DNA of 64,000 nucleotides from Prochlorococcus sp. AG-402-K04. Its GTDB lineage: Bacteria > Cyanobacteriota > Cyanobacteriia > PCC-6307 > Cyanobiaceae. The stretch spans positions 62,001 to 126,000 of the forward strand of contig QCID01000002.1 in NCBI GenBank assembly GCA_003216895.1, written 5' to 3'. This document shows, one piece after another, positions 10,102-20,103 of the stretch (position 1 is the first letter of the stretch; each line of letters starts with the position of its first letter). Under the pieces are notes generated by a model that saw only the letters and a list, made by a program, of their open reading frames with translations, did no database searches and was not told the origin of the DNA. The translations under genes and the position numbers were made by a program.

Positions 10102-10560
10102 ATGTTAAATTGCTATATTGAAAATATAATCACATTTATTGCAGTCGAATTAGATGATGTAAATATACCAAATATAGATGAATTTATTTCCGATTATCAA
10201 CAAATAGAGCCAGTTAAAGATCCTATTTTTTGGCTTTCTTGTGGTGCATTTATTTGTCTTATGTCTGGATTGATATTTGCCGACATAATGAAATCAAAAC
10301 TAAATAATTGGACAACAAAAAAAATATCGCCCATACCTTTAGAGAACCCTAGAACAATATCAAGTTGGTTTTCATTCTTCACAGGTCTAACAATTATTTT
10401 CGTAAGTGCCTTAAGCATCATAAACTTTTCTATTATTAAATCTATAATATTTTCTTCTATAGTCTCAATGCTTTTTGGCATAAGTATGTGGAAAGCTATT
10501 AAGGATTTATTAATCCAAGTAGAAGCTGGAACAGTTAAAGAAATAGATGAATTTTTCTAA
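10102..10560 (+). CDS. Hypothetical membrane protein
   Basis: I do not recognise this 152-residue protein. It has three hydrophobic stretches: one near residues 45-62 (IFWLSCGAFICLMSGLIFADIM) and two at about 93-135, separated by a short Ser-rich loop. It is probably an integral membrane protein with an acidic N-terminus. It follows the ABC1 kinase by 49 bp on the same strand and precedes the pseudouridine synthase by 66 bp, so co-transcription is possible. No motif indicates a function. Confidence 0.6.
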   Translation: MLNCYIENIITFIAVELDDVNIPNIDEFISDYQQIEPVKDPIFWLSCGAFICLMSGLIFADIMKSKLNNWTTKKISPIPLENPRTISSWFSFFTGLTIIFVSALSIINFSIIKSIIFSSIVSMLFGISMWKAIKDLLIQVEAGTVKEIDEFF

Positions 10561-10626
10561 TGAAACTTATATTTAGTTTATTTTTTAATCAAGACAATAC
10601 AAAAAAGTACATATAGTTTATAAATA

Positions 10627-11340
10627 ATGTCGCTTAATAGATTACAAAAGATAATATCAGAAACTGGTATTTTTTCAAGGAGGAAAGCTGACTTACTAAT
10701 AAAACAAGGTCGAGTAACATTGAATGGAAGGCAAGCTTTTCTTGGAGAGAAAGCAGATCCTGCTTCAGATCAAATTTTAGTTGATGGAAAAGATTTACCT
10801 AAGAAGGTAAATGATAAAGTTTTTTTAGTAAATAAACCTCGTGGAATAATATCTAGTTGCCAAGACAATCATGGAAGGAAAACAATTTTAAATTTAATTC
10901 CAGCACACTTACGTCTTGGCATGCATCCTGTGGGAAGGTTAGATTTTGATAGCAGAGGAGCAATTCTATTGACCAATAATGGAGACTTAACTTTAAAACT
11001 TACACATCCTAGATACTCCCACACAAAGACATATCAAGTTTGGGTAAGTGGCCAGCCAAATCAATCAAAATTAGATAATTGGAGAAGAGGAATTTTACTT
11101 GATGGCAAAATGACAATGCCTGCGAGAATAGAAATTTTAGATAAAGTTAATCGCAAGACTCTTCTTAAAGTGATTCTAAAAGAAGGGCGCAATCGCCAAA
11201 TTCGTAGAATAGCAACTCTAATTGGACATCCTGTTGAAGATTTGCAAAGGACATCGATATCAAATATAAACTTGGATGGACTGCAAGAAGGGAAATGGAG
11301 AGAGCTAAAGACAAAGGAATGGATTTCAATTATAAATTAA
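10627..11340 (+). CDS. rluB: rRNA pseudouridine synthase, RsuA/RluB family
   Basis: This enzyme converts a specific uridine in rRNA to pseudouridine. The 237-residue protein has an N-terminal S4 RNA-binding domain (about 2-60, beginning LNRLQKIISETGIFSRRKAD). The RsuA-type catalytic domain carries the active-site Asp in GRLDFDSRGAILLTNNGDL. The C-terminal family motif LKEGRNRQIRR is also present. The length fits RluB/RluE/RsuA. RluB (23S rRNA) is the usual cyanobacterial assignment, but the modified position cannot be read from sequence. The following HTH gene begins 5 bp downstream if its ATG at 11346 is used. Confidence 0.9.
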   Translation: MSLNRLQKIISETGIFSRRKADLLIKQGRVTLNGRQAFLGEKADPASDQILVDGKDLPKKVNDKVFLVNKPRGIISSCQDNHGRKTILNLIPAHLRLGMHPVGRLDFDSRGAILLTNNGDLTLKLTHPRYSHTKTYQVWVSGQPNQSKLDNWRRGILLDGKMTMPARIEILDKVNRKTLLKVILKEGRNRQIRRIATLIGHPVEDLQRTSISNINLDGLQEGKWRELKTKEWISIIN

Positions 11341-11345
11341 AATAT

Positions 11346-11888
11346 ATGGATTTTATGTCGTCAAATTTTCCGTTTAAAAGATCCTCATCAGGCTTATCAT
11401 CTGAGCCAGATTCATCTAATTCAGATGATAATTTTTCTGAGGCAATTAACTTATTTAAAACGCAAAGAAAGAAAGCTGGGATTTCATTAGAGGACCTATC
11501 AAAAGAAACTAAAATTTCTAGGAATGTGCTAATAGCTATTGAGAATGGATGGGTTAAATATTTACCAGAAAAGACTTATTTAGTTTCAATGATCAAAAGT
11601 CTTGAGTTTCACCTCAATCTAGAAAGAGGAAGCCTAATTGGATTATTGAAACAAAAAAGTAGCACTAATAATATTTCAAGGTTTAAATTTAATTTTATAA
11701 ATATAGACTTTCTTAATAGCTGGATTGGAAGCCTAATGTATATTATTTTTATGCTTTTATCTATATTATTACTTAATAGTCAACAAAGATATCTTATCAA
11801 GATAAATAGTGTTTCGACTGAGCCAATAATTACAGAAAAAACTGTTATAAAGAATGGAAATATAATTAACAATAAAAAAGAAAAGTAA
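11346..11888 (+). CDS. RodZ-like helix-turn-helix membrane protein
   Basis: The protein has an N-terminal XRE-type helix-turn-helix (about residues 30-100, including FKTQRKKAGISLEDLSKETKI), as in RodZ and RodZ-like cytoskeletal proteins. A single transmembrane helix follows at about 135-152 (IGSLMYIIFMLLSILLL), then a short tail of about 28 residues. Full-length RodZ has a long periplasmic domain, so this one is truncated. A longer reading from 11295 would overlap the upstream gene by 46 bp; I prefer the ATG at 11346, and 11355 is also possible. A role in cell shape or division is an inference from the architecture. Confidence 0.7.
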   Translation: MDFMSSNFPFKRSSSGLSSEPDSSNSDDNFSEAINLFKTQRKKAGISLEDLSKETKISRNVLIAIENGWVKYLPEKTYLVSMIKSLEFHLNLERGSLIGLLKQKSSTNNISRFKFNFINIDFLNSWIGSLMYIIFMLLSILLLNSQQRYLIKINSVSTEPIITEKTVIKNGNIINNKKEK

Positions 11889-11890
11889 TT

Positions 11891-13384
11891 TTATCTTTTA
11901 TTCACTTTAGCTAAATCACCATACCTTTTTAAAGTTTCTATATAACAGTCTTTTCTAGATAATCTCCATGACCAATTATTTTCTATTGTACCAGGTTTAT
12001 TAAATCGGGAGCTATCATCAAGATTTAATAAATCTTGCATAGGTGCTACAAATAATTTAGCTTTAGTTTCCATTCCAATTCGAATCAATTCCCAAGAAGT
12101 GAAATTTTCGTAATCAAGAATCCTTTCTCTAATTTGTTCTTTTCTATCTTGATCCATTTCTCTCCACCAGCCTTGAGAAGTTGAATTATCATGAGTTCCT
12201 GTATAAACAATACAATTTTCATCTTTAATATTTTCTGGCAAATAAGGATTATCTAAATTCCCATCAAAAGCAAATTGAAGTATCTTCATTCCTGCTAATT
12301 CGAAGTCATCTCGTAACTTTTCAACTTTTGAAGTTATGAGACCTAAATCTTCAGCAACTAAAGGAAGAAGACCTTTGCAATCTTTTTTTATTAAACCTAG
12401 AATCTCTTTACCAGGGGAAGGCAACCAAAATCCATTCTCTGCTGTTTTATCTTGACCAGGAATTGCCCAAAAAGCTTCAAGAGCACGAAAATGATCAAGG
12501 CGTATAAAATCGACCTGTTCTAAATGTCTTGAAATTCTTTTTCTCCACCATCTATATTTACTAGCTTTGTGCCTACTCCAACGATAAACTGGGTTTCCCC
12601 AAAGCTGCCCTGTTTCAGAGAAATAATCAGGCGGCACTCCACTTTGAAGGTATGTATCTGAATTATTTAAAATAGAAAATAATGCTCGATTACTCCATAC
12701 ATCAGCACTATCTTTTGAAACATAAAAAGGGACATCTCCAAATAAATAAATTCCCAGATTTCTTGCAAGTTTTCTGACTGATTTCCACTGCCTGTCTAAA
12801 TGCCATTGGAGCAAATTATGTCCTAACAATTCTCTTTGGTTATTTTTTTTCCAATTTGCTAATTCATTCATATCCCGAACTGCATATTTAGATGACCATT
12901 CCCACCATGGAAGATCATTGTTTTGAATTTTTAGTTCCATAAATATGGAATGGTCATCTAACCAAGATTGCCTTGAGCACCATATTTCAAATTCTTCTTG
13001 AATAGTTCGTTCCTGCTTTTCCCAATAGTCAACCAAAGAACAACGTAAGGAATTAACTTTTGAATTAGCTAATTTAAAATCAACTCTCTTATCAAAAAAT
13101 TCATTTTCAGAAGAAAATTTTTCTAGATTATTAGCTAAAAAACCGTCTCTTACTAAATCATTTTGATCAAGGAACCATGGATTAAGAGCAAAACTTGACG
13201 GGGAACTATATGGAGATCCAAATGAATCAGTAGGAGCGAGAGGTAAAAATTGCCAAACACCTATTCCAGATTCAGCCAGTTCATTAAGCCATACTCGAGC
13301 AGGTTTACCAAAGCTACCGCATACAGAACTGTCAGGTAATGAGGTTGGATGAAGAAGGATTCCAGAATTTCTTTCCAATTTCAC
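11891..13384 (-). CDS. malQ: 4-alpha-glucanotransferase (amylomaltase)
   Basis: MalQ transfers alpha-1,4-glucan segments between maltodextrins during glycogen breakdown. The 497-residue length and family motifs fit GH77: the N-terminal SGILLHPTSLPD, GDVPFYVSKDSADVW, the catalytic-region VDFIRLDHFRALEAFWAIP with the nucleophile Asp, LPLVAEDLGLIT with the acid/base Glu, and YTGTHDNST. Its coding strand is opposite to the upstream HTH gene, and the two stops are only 2 bp apart. A 624-bp non-coding gap follows before prsA. Confidence 0.96.
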   Translation of the reverse strand: MKLERNSGILLHPTSLPDSSVCGSFGKPARVWLNELAESGIGVWQFLPLAPTDSFGSPYSSPSSFALNPWFLDQNDLVRDGFLANNLEKFSSENEFFDKRVDFKLANSKVNSLRCSLVDYWEKQERTIQEEFEIWCSRQSWLDDHSIFMELKIQNNDLPWWEWSSKYAVRDMNELANWKKNNQRELLGHNLLQWHLDRQWKSVRKLARNLGIYLFGDVPFYVSKDSADVWSNRALFSILNNSDTYLQSGVPPDYFSETGQLWGNPVYRWSRHKASKYRWWRKRISRHLEQVDFIRLDHFRALEAFWAIPGQDKTAENGFWLPSPGKEILGLIKKDCKGLLPLVAEDLGLITSKVEKLRDDFELAGMKILQFAFDGNLDNPYLPENIKDENCIVYTGTHDNSTSQGWWREMDQDRKEQIRERILDYENFTSWELIRIGMETKAKLFVAPMQDLLNLDDSSRFNKPGTIENNWSWRLSRKDCYIETLKRYGDLAKVNKR

Positions 13385-14008
13385 TTTTTGTTATCTCTAA
13401 AAAATACGAAAGAAATACTAATAATGCTATTTTTTTATTAAATTCAAAATGGATCCCATTGTAAAATGGGAAAACTTTTTCTTAAAAATCAAAAAAATAA
13501 ATTTAGTAATTTTATACTAACAAAACTATTAATAATCTAAACATTTATTTTAGAAAAGCTAAATTTTTCATGAGTTAAAAAAATTCTGAATGTATTTCTA
13601 TATTTTTCCATCAATAGCATTATTAATTTACAGATTAAGACGATTTCAACGCAAGTCATCAATTCGAGTGAAGATTTAACTTGAGATTTTAAATTTATTG
13701 GTTCCCAAAACTCATACTTGCAAAGTCCAAGGACCTAAATAAAGCTATCTTTTTTGAATTTTCAGCAAAATCAACTTTAAAAATCTTTAAGCCTTTACTT
13801 GAAGTCAAATTATCAATGTTATCAAAAGGAAATTCTTCAGAAGAGATTTCTTTTACTCAACCACCCTAAACAGAAGACAGGGCAATGGTTTCCCGTTTAA
13901 AAAAACAGAATAAAATTTTTTGAGAAAGATTTAAAAAAAAGTTTTAGATGATCATGTATCAACATAACGGTAGATTAGTAAATATTATTTCTTGCTTGCG
14001 GTGGAACC
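13385..14008. other. 624-bp non-coding gap between malQ and prsA
   Basis: This is the longest intergenic stretch in the window. The malQ and prsA promoters must lie here, since both genes read outward. It is strongly AT-rich and I find no convincing ORF. One hairpin, CCCATT-gtaa-AATGGG (13455-13470), is visible but has no adjacent T-run, so it is not a clear terminator. A GC-richer patch with the segment CAACCACCCTAAAC lies near 13860. An unannotated small RNA or long 5' leader is possible, but nothing in the sequence proves it. Confidence 0.5.
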
Positions 14009-15004
14009 GTGACCAGTTTTATCACTGCAGCACATCCTGAGCCTACTAGTCTCAAGCATGACACTAATAGACTTAGATTAATTAGTGGTACATCCAATAC
14101 AGCATTAGCCCAAGAAATAGCGACTTATATGGGGATAACCAATGTCCCTCTAGTTTCTAAAAGGTTTGCGGATGGAGAGCTCTATGTTCAAATCCAGCAG
14201 TCAATTAGAGGATGTGATGTTTTTCTTATACAACCAACATGTGCTCCTGTTAATGACAGTTTAATGGAGCTTATGATCATGGTTGATGCTTGCAAAAGAG
14301 CATCTGCCAGACAAATTACAGCTGTAATTCCATATTTTGGTTACGCTAGAGCAGATAGAAAGACCGCAGGTAGAGAGTCAATAACTGCTAAGTTAACTGC
14401 AAATATTCTGGTCAAATCAGGCGTTGATAGAGTTCTAGCAATGGATTTACATTCGGCGCAAATCCAAGGTTATTTCGATATCCCGTGCGATCACATATAT
14501 GGTTCGCCGGTTTTAGTTGATTATCTATCAACTATGAAACTCGATGAAATAGTTGTCGTCTCTCCTGATGTAGGTGGTGTAGCGAGAGCAAGAGCTTTTG
14601 CTAAGCAAATGAAGGATTCACCTCTAGCAATTATTGACAAACGTCGCTCTGGTCATAATGTTGCTGAAAGCCTTACAGTTATTGGAGAAGTATATGGCAA
14701 AACAGCAATATTAATTGATGACATGATTGATACTGGAGGCACTATTTGCGCAGGAGCAGAATTACTTAGGAAAGAAGGTGCAAAAAAAGTTATTGCATGT
14801 GCATCTCACGCTGTTTTCTCTCCACCCGCTTATGAAAGACTTTCAAAACAAGGCCTTTTTGAACAAGTTATTGTTACTAATAGTATTCCAGTACCTAATA
14901 ATTTAGATTTTTCACAATTAAAGGTTTTATCAGTTGCAAATATGCTTGGAGAAGCTATCTGGAGAATTCATGAAGAAAGTTCTGTTAGCTCAATGTTCAG
15001 ATGA
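14009..15004 (+). CDS. prsA: Ribose-phosphate pyrophosphokinase
   Basis: PrsA makes PRPP from ribose 5-phosphate and ATP for nucleotide, histidine, tryptophan and NAD synthesis. The 331-residue protein carries family motifs: FADGELYVQIQQSIRG, the flexible-loop region YARADRKTAGRE, the metal-binding stretch MDLHSAQIQGYF, and the PRPP-binding loop LIDDMIDTGGTI. The start is a GTG (GTGACCAGT). The N-terminus is about 20 residues longer than in enteric enzymes, as is common in cyanobacteria. It is cytoplasmic and clearly intact. Confidence 0.97.
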   Translation: MTSFITAAHPEPTSLKHDTNRLRLISGTSNTALAQEIATYMGITNVPLVSKRFADGELYVQIQQSIRGCDVFLIQPTCAPVNDSLMELMIMVDACKRASARQITAVIPYFGYARADRKTAGRESITAKLTANILVKSGVDRVLAMDLHSAQIQGYFDIPCDHIYGSPVLVDYLSTMKLDEIVVVSPDVGGVARARAFAKQMKDSPLAIIDKRRSGHNVAESLTVIGEVYGKTAILIDDMIDTGGTICAGAELLRKEGAKKVIACASHAVFSPPAYERLSKQGLFEQVIVTNSIPVPNNLDFSQLKVLSVANMLGEAIWRIHEESSVSSMFR

Positions 15005-15014
15005 TTTTATAAAT

Positions 15015-17636
15015 TTACTTCAAAATTAGTTCCACCACCTCTCTTGTATTTGAGGATATATTTGCTTTATTTATTTTTAATATAGATGCATACATTCCTT
15101 CCTTATTTTTGTCTACATAAGTTTTCCATTTACTAAATATTTTTACGATTCTTGAAGCAGTTATTGGATTAATTTTATCTACTTCTATTAATTTGTCAGC
15201 CATAAACAAATAACCTTGTCCATCAAGAGAATGAAATAACTCAATATTTTTACTAAATCCTCCTAGAACAGCTCGTATTGAATTTGGGGCCCTCCAGTCA
15301 AATTTAGGATGTGATAATAATTTTTCAATAACATCAATTCCTTGTTTATTAGGTCTCGAGGCCTCATAAGCAAACCATGAATCTAAGACTACTGGATTAT
15401 CTTTCCAAAGGTTAAAGAATAATTTAGAGGCATCTTCTGTTTCAGTACTATCAATTAGTTTTAATGCACCTAAAGCTGCCCTTGCTATCGTCATTGAAGA
15501 ATGACTAATTGATTCAACACAATTTTTCCGAACATTTTTATCGCCTGTAAGAGTTAAATAAGACCAAATAGTTCCTAACAGTTTTCTTCCCCCTCTACCA
15601 ATTGGCCATTCATAATTAACATTAACTAATAAGTTATCAGCTAATATTCTTAACTCTTGAAGAATCTCATTTCCAATTTTAACTTGGAATTTTAATGACT
15701 CTCTATAAATATTTATTGGATCTACTTTTATAAATAAAGATTCCAATTCTGCGAACCCAGGTGTTGTTAGAAGACTTGCTAAGAAAAAAGGATCCTTAAT
15801 TTCCAAAGATTCAATTGCTTGTTTAATCGCAAAAATAAACCTTTCTTCCAATAAATAATTTACTTTATTGGAAATTCTATTTTTAATAATTTCACGCATC
15901 AAAAACTGACCAGAGTCCCACCTTGAAAAATAGTCATTATCGTTTAAGAAAAGGAAAAGATAGTCATCTATAGACAAATCAGATTCCCAAACCACAGGTG
16001 AAGAGAAACGTCTGAAAATCGATAAAACTGGAGGTTCTTTCTCTCCTGGGGTTATATTGATTTGTAGATTCTTTTTATTTTTATCTAAAACAAATAAATT
16101 ATCCTCAACTATAGGGATAGATGGTTTATCTCTACTATAACAAGAATAAAGAATTGGAATAACCATTTCAATGTTTCTACTAGTTTTATCACCATATATT
16201 TTTTGCTCAAAAGAAACATTCAAAATTGAATTTTTTGAATCCCAAGATTGATTAATATAAACTTTTGGTGTACCCGATTTATAATACCAATTAAGAAATT
16301 TTTTGACATCAAAAGGACAATTTTTTTCTTCTAAATAGGCCCCCTTTATTAATGAATAAATGAAATCCTCAGTTGTAGCGGCACTACCATCAAAAGTTTT
16401 AATATAAAGATTAATGCCTTGAAAAAACATTTCTTTGCCTAGCAATAGCTCAAGCATTCTTATTAACTCAGCTCCCTTTTCATATATTGTTGTTGTATAA
16501 AAATTATCAATAGCTACGTACTCTTTAGGCTTCACAGCGTGTGAGGTAGGACCCTTATCTTCAGTAAATTGAAAATTCCTTAGGAATGAAACATCCTCTA
16601 TTCTTTTTATTCCTGCACCATGAAGATCTGAAGTAAAAGATTGATCTCTAAAAACTGTCAACCCTTCCTTTAATGAAAGCTGAAACCAATCTCGACAAGT
16701 GATTCTATTCCCTGTCCAATTATGAAAATACTCATGAGCTATTACACTTTCTATTCTTTCTAATTCATCATCGGTCGTAGTCTTTGAGTCAGCCAAAACC
16801 AACTTGGAATTGAAAATATTTAGTCCCTTGTTTTCCATTGCTCCCATATTAAAGTGCCTAACGGCGACAATTTTATATTCATCTAAATCATATTCAAGAC
16901 CATAATTATCCTCATCCCATTTCATAGCTGTTTTCAGAGAATTTATAGCATGTTTAGTATATTTTTCATCTCCAGGCTCAACATATATTTTAATATCAAC
17001 CAATCTTCCACTATTTGTACAATATGTATCGGAAACTGAATTTAATTTACCTGCAACTAAAGCAAATAAATAGGAAGGTTTAGGGAAAGGATCTTCCCAA
17101 ATAATTTCATGTCTACGATTGTTATTCTTTAAATTCCCAGAATACTTCTTATTCCCGTTTGACAGTAGGATAGGATACAAATCTCTTTCTGCCTCCAATC
17201 TTACTGTATATTTACTTAAGATATCTGGCCTGTCAGGATGATAACAAATCCTTCTAAAACCTTCAGCCTCACATTGTGTAGTTAACATACCTGAGCTTAA
17301 ATATAATCCTTCTAGTGATGTATTTCCAAAAGGATCAATTTGAGATATTATTTTTAATTCAAATTCTGACACAGGAGGACTATTTATAATCAATTCTTTA
17401 TTTGAAGTCGAATAATCTTCTGAATTCAATACTTTTCCATTTAAGGATATTGATAATAATTTAATTTGATTACCCTGAAGAATAAGCTTAGAAGATTTTT
17501 TTAGCTTTGGTTTAATTATCATTAAAGATTGAACAACAATATAATCTGTACCAATATCAAAATCTAAATATATACGTGGTATGAGGTAAGGATATTCGCG
17601 ATAGGATGATAACTTAATCGATTCCTGAGTTGACAT
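15015..17636 (-). CDS. pepN: Aminopeptidase N
   Basis: This M1-family zinc aminopeptidase of 873 residues removes N-terminal amino acids from peptides. The substrate-binding GAMEN motif is at 265-269. The zinc site HEYFH is at 301-305, with the third ligand Glu324 in LSLKEGLTVF, as required by HExxH-x18-E. It matches the long proteobacterial-type PepN rather than the shorter leukotriene hydrolase type. No signal peptide is present, so it is probably cytoplasmic. It is convergent with prsA, 10 bp away, and lies 28 bp downstream of a lipoprotein gene on the same strand. Confidence 0.95.
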   Translation of the reverse strand: MSTQESIKLSSYREYPYLIPRIYLDFDIGTDYIVVQSLMIIKPKLKKSSKLILQGNQIKLLSISLNGKVLNSEDYSTSNKELIINSPPVSEFELKIISQIDPFGNTSLEGLYLSSGMLTTQCEAEGFRRICYHPDRPDILSKYTVRLEAERDLYPILLSNGNKKYSGNLKNNNRRHEIIWEDPFPKPSYLFALVAGKLNSVSDTYCTNSGRLVDIKIYVEPGDEKYTKHAINSLKTAMKWDEDNYGLEYDLDEYKIVAVRHFNMGAMENKGLNIFNSKLVLADSKTTTDDELERIESVIAHEYFHNWTGNRITCRDWFQLSLKEGLTVFRDQSFTSDLHGAGIKRIEDVSFLRNFQFTEDKGPTSHAVKPKEYVAIDNFYTTTIYEKGAELIRMLELLLGKEMFFQGINLYIKTFDGSAATTEDFIYSLIKGAYLEEKNCPFDVKKFLNWYYKSGTPKVYINQSWDSKNSILNVSFEQKIYGDKTSRNIEMVIPILYSCYSRDKPSIPIVEDNLFVLDKNKKNLQINITPGEKEPPVLSIFRRFSSPVVWESDLSIDDYLFLFLNDNDYFSRWDSGQFLMREIIKNRISNKVNYLLEERFIFAIKQAIESLEIKDPFFLASLLTTPGFAELESLFIKVDPINIYRESLKFQVKIGNEILQELRILADNLLVNVNYEWPIGRGGRKLLGTIWSYLTLTGDKNVRKNCVESISHSSMTIARAALGALKLIDSTETEDASKLFFNLWKDNPVVLDSWFAYEASRPNKQGIDVIEKLLSHPKFDWRAPNSIRAVLGGFSKNIELFHSLDGQGYLFMADKLIEVDKINPITASRIVKIFSKWKTYVDKNKEGMYASILKINKANISSNTREVVELILK

Positions 17637-17664
17637 ATTAAATAATTTTAAATAAAAATTGAAT

Positions 17665-18126
17665 TTATTTCTTTTGATTTAACTGTTCAACAGTTTTTAA
17701 GAATTTTTTCTTATCTTCTTCTGGAACCATGTTAGGACAATTTTTCATAGCCCCATCAAGAAGTTGTAAAATCGCTCCATTATAGATATTTTTGTCTGGT
17801 ATTTTTTCTTTACCTAATTCTTTAATAAGTCCCCCATGTCTACTTGAAATAAGCAATGCATAGTTTTTTGCTGCCAAGGAAATAGCCTTAGGAAATTCAA
17901 CTTCAATCTGTCTTGCCATACACAGATAGCTAATTCCTATTTGTCTGTATAAAAAAATATCTTCATCAGTAGCAGGAATATATTTAATATTCTTTTTCTC
18001 AGAGTTAATTTTAGTCGGATTAGACTCTGACTTTATAGAGGAACTACAACTTGATAAAAGTATTGAAGCAACAAAAATAGATAAAGCCAAAATCGTTTTT
18101 CTTGGAGATCTTTTGATTTTTCTCAA
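17665..18126 (-). CDS. Hypothetical lipoprotein
   Basis: The 153-residue product begins with a basic stretch, a hydrophobic core (about 11-24) and the lipobox LSSC with Cys27, so it should be exported and lipid-anchored. The mature part is mostly helical and charged. Two further cysteines (YLCMAR and KNCPNM) may form a disulphide outside the cytoplasm. The only available start that keeps the signal sequence is TTG at 18126. It lies just upstream of pepN and may be co-transcribed with it. I do not recognise a functional family. Confidence 0.65.
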   Translation of the reverse strand: MRKIKRSPRKTILALSIFVASILLSSCSSSIKSESNPTKINSEKKNIKYIPATDEDIFLYRQIGISYLCMARQIEVEFPKAISLAAKNYALLISSRHGGLIKELGKEKIPDKNIYNGAILQLLDGAMKNCPNMVPEEDKKKFLKTVEQLNQKK

Positions 18127-18243
18127 GTGATTTTAATAAGTAAAAAACATCTTATGCAGTAAAAAATTTATCGGAAATTCTTCACTTGCAAGTTAATAAT
18201 ATAATATACATAGAGGCATATCAAATTAGATTTTATAAACTAG

Positions 18244-18801
18244 TCAGTTGGGATTCTTAATCCTTATTTCATGGTGATTTTCGACTATTTTCAACTTATC
18301 ATTAAACCAACTATAAATAGTTCTGGATCTAAATTTATCTTGGTCTATTAAGCGTGTATGTTCTAATATATGCCAATTATCGTAATTTGACTCAAAAATT
18401 AATTCGTGTTCATCAACTTGCCTAATATTTGATATTCCTGAAGAATCAGATAAATAAACGCAATCACGTATTAGTTGATGGCCTTGGAGTCGCGCAGTAG
18501 TTTCGCCTTCACTTTTGTAAGTTGGCTTTTTAATAAAAAAATCTTTTTCATCTTGACACCACCACTTAAACCTATAGCTTTCAAATTCCGAATCAGCTTG
18601 AATTAACTTGCTTACATTTATGTACATTTCCAAATTAATAGCCTTCTCTTCATCAAAAAAATATTGTCTTTTAGAATGCCATAAACCAATATTACGTCCA
18701 AACCATCGCCTTAAATTACTGTCAAAGTCAATCCTTAGTCTATCAATACCTACTGAAGAGTTCTTCGTTCTTCCAATACCAGATGAATGAGAAATAGCCA
18801 T
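18244..18801 (-). CDS. Possible CpcS/CpeS bilin-lyase-fold protein
   Basis: This 185-residue protein is rich in aromatic residues, with phrases such as LRRWFGRNIGLWHSKRQYFF and YRFKWWCQDEKDFFIKKPTY. Together with alternating beta-strand-like segments up to IVENHHEIRI, these resemble the CpcS/CpeS lyase family (calycin fold), in which a bilin pocket is built from a beta barrel. The match is by eye and is tentative. Prochlorococcus lacks complete phycobilisomes, so a working lyase here would act on residual phycoerythrin or another tetrapyrrole. It is divergent from sasA across a 94-bp gap. An unrelated conserved picocyanobacterial protein cannot be excluded. Confidence 0.45.
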   Translation of the reverse strand: MAISHSSGIGRTKNSSVGIDRLRIDFDSNLRRWFGRNIGLWHSKRQYFFDEEKAINLEMYINVSKLIQADSEFESYRFKWWCQDEKDFFIKKPTYKSEGETTARLQGHQLIRDCVYLSDSSGISNIRQVDEHELIFESNYDNWHILEHTRLIDQDKFRSRTIYSWFNDKLKIVENHHEIRIKNPN

Positions 18802-18867
18802 TTCCTGGAACTGAGAGATTTAAAAGTATTCACTTAATTATTAGCTAATACCTAAAATGAGTCTCGT

Positions 18868-18879
18868 TACCTTAAGGTA
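18868..18879. promoter_or_regulatory. 12-bp perfect palindrome upstream of sasA
   Basis: TACCTTAAGGTA is a perfect palindrome ending 16 bp before the TTG start of sasA, in the divergent gap between sasA and the lyase-like gene. Its position suits an operator, but it does not match a regulator site I can name. Confidence 0.3.
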
Positions 18880-18895
18880 TGCGTAATTATTTAGA

Positions 18896-20053
18896 TTGCT
18901 CGACACTGTGGATAGTGCCGAAGCTAAAGACAGACGGCAGTTAAAACTGTTGCTTGTGGCATCTCGTCACCATCTCTCAAGGGGAGATATTCGTTTGTTA
19001 ATTGAATATTTAGAAGGAGAAGATTGTGGGTTTAACGTTACTCTTGATTTTTCAGATCCTTCTGATAATCCTGAATTACTTGAGCTTTATAGATTAGTAG
19101 CTCTTCCTGCACTAATAAAATTAGAGCCTTCACCCAAACAAATTTTCGCTGGGAGTTCGATTTCTACACAAGTTAAGACTTGGGTACCAAGATGGCAGCA
19201 TGAAGGACTAATTAATGGAGTAGGAATAAGTCTTAGGGCTAAAACAATTGAATCCGATCAAACACAAAAAGAACTTCTCTTGGAAGATGATCTTTTAGTT
19301 CTTAGACAAGAAAACGAAACACTAACTAAAAAAATACATTCTCAAGAAAGTCTTCTCAGAATGGTTGCTCATGAATTGAGAACTCCATTAACGGCAGCTG
19401 GTTTAGCTCTTCAAAGTCAAAAACTAGGTCAAATCAGTATGTCTAAATTTCAAGAGGTCTTAAAACGAAGACTAGAAGAAATTGAATTACTTTCAAAAGA
19501 CTTATTAGAAGTTGGAAGTACTCGTTGGGAAACTTTGTTTAACCCTCAAAAAGTTGATCTCGCTAACATATCTGCTGAGGCAATACTTGAGCTTGAGAAG
19601 CTATGGCTTAATAGGAAAATAAAAATAAATACTGATATTCCATCTGATTTACCCGCAGTTTTTGCAGATCAAAGAAGAATGATGCAGGTTTTGTTAAACC
19701 TCATCGAAAATGCTTTGAAATTTTCAGAAGACAAAGGTGAAATTTTTATAACAATGCTTCACAGAACAAATCAATGGGTTGAAGTAATTGTTCGAGATAA
19801 TGGGCCTGGTATTCCATCAGAAGAACAACAAAGAATATTTGTTGATCGAGTGAGACTTCCACAAACTTCACAAGAGACAATCGGCTTTGGCATTGGTCTT
19901 TCAGTTTGCAGAAGAATTGTTGAAGTGCATGGTGGCAAGATCTGGGTAGTTTCCAAACCAACTGAAGGTGCATGTTTCTACTTCACCGTTCCTGTATGGC
20001 GTGGCCAAAATAAGGTTCAAGAAGCCTTGACGAGTGGCAAGGCGGGCCCGTAA
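18896..20053 (+). CDS. sasA: Adaptive-response sensory kinase SasA
   Basis: SasA is the histidine kinase that carries circadian timing from KaiC to the response regulator RpaA. The 385-residue protein has an N-terminal KaiB-like thioredoxin-fold sensor (about 15-105), a HisKA segment with the phospho-acceptor His159 in [10 protein letters not shown], and a HATPase domain with [17 protein letters not shown] and [18 protein letters not shown] boxes. The start is uncertain: TTG at 18896 or GTG at 18908, both in frame. Known Prochlorococcus genomes lack kaiA, so SasA works with a reduced clock. tRNA-Glu follows. Confidence 0.95.
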   Translation: MLDTVDSAEAKDRRQLKLLLVASRHHLSRGDIRLLIEYLEGEDCGFNVTLDFSDPSDNPELLELYRLVALPALIKLEPSPKQIFAGSSISTQVKTWVPRWQHEGLINGVGISLRAKTIESDQTQKELLLEDDLLVLRQENETLTKKIHSQESLLRMVAHELRTPLTAAGLALQSQKLGQISMSKFQEVLKRRLEEIELLSKDLLEVGSTRWETLFNPQKVDLANISAEAILELEKLWLNRKIKINTDIPSDLPAVFADQRRMMQVLLNLIENALKFSEDKGEIFITMLHRTNQWVEVIVRDNGPGIPSEEQQRIFVDRVRLPQTSQETIGFGIGLSVCRRIVEVHGGKIWVVSKPTEGACFYFTVPVWRGQNKVQEALTSGKAGP

Positions 20054-20103
20054 CTTTCAATTGTGATATCAATTACTTATTGAGTGATTTATCACTTACA
20101 TCT

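Noticed and set aside
11295-11345. 17-codon N-terminal extension of the RodZ-like protein
   Set aside because: It overlaps the pseudouridine synthase by 46 bp in another frame, while ATG 11346 gives a normal spacing.
13455-13470. Terminator after malQ or before prsA
   Set aside because: The hairpin has no adjacent T-run and lies upstream, not downstream, of the malQ start.
13447-13524. Short ATG frame in the malQ-prsA gap
   Set aside because: Only about 23 codons, very Ile/Lys-rich, with no ribosome site; it looks like random AT-rich DNA.
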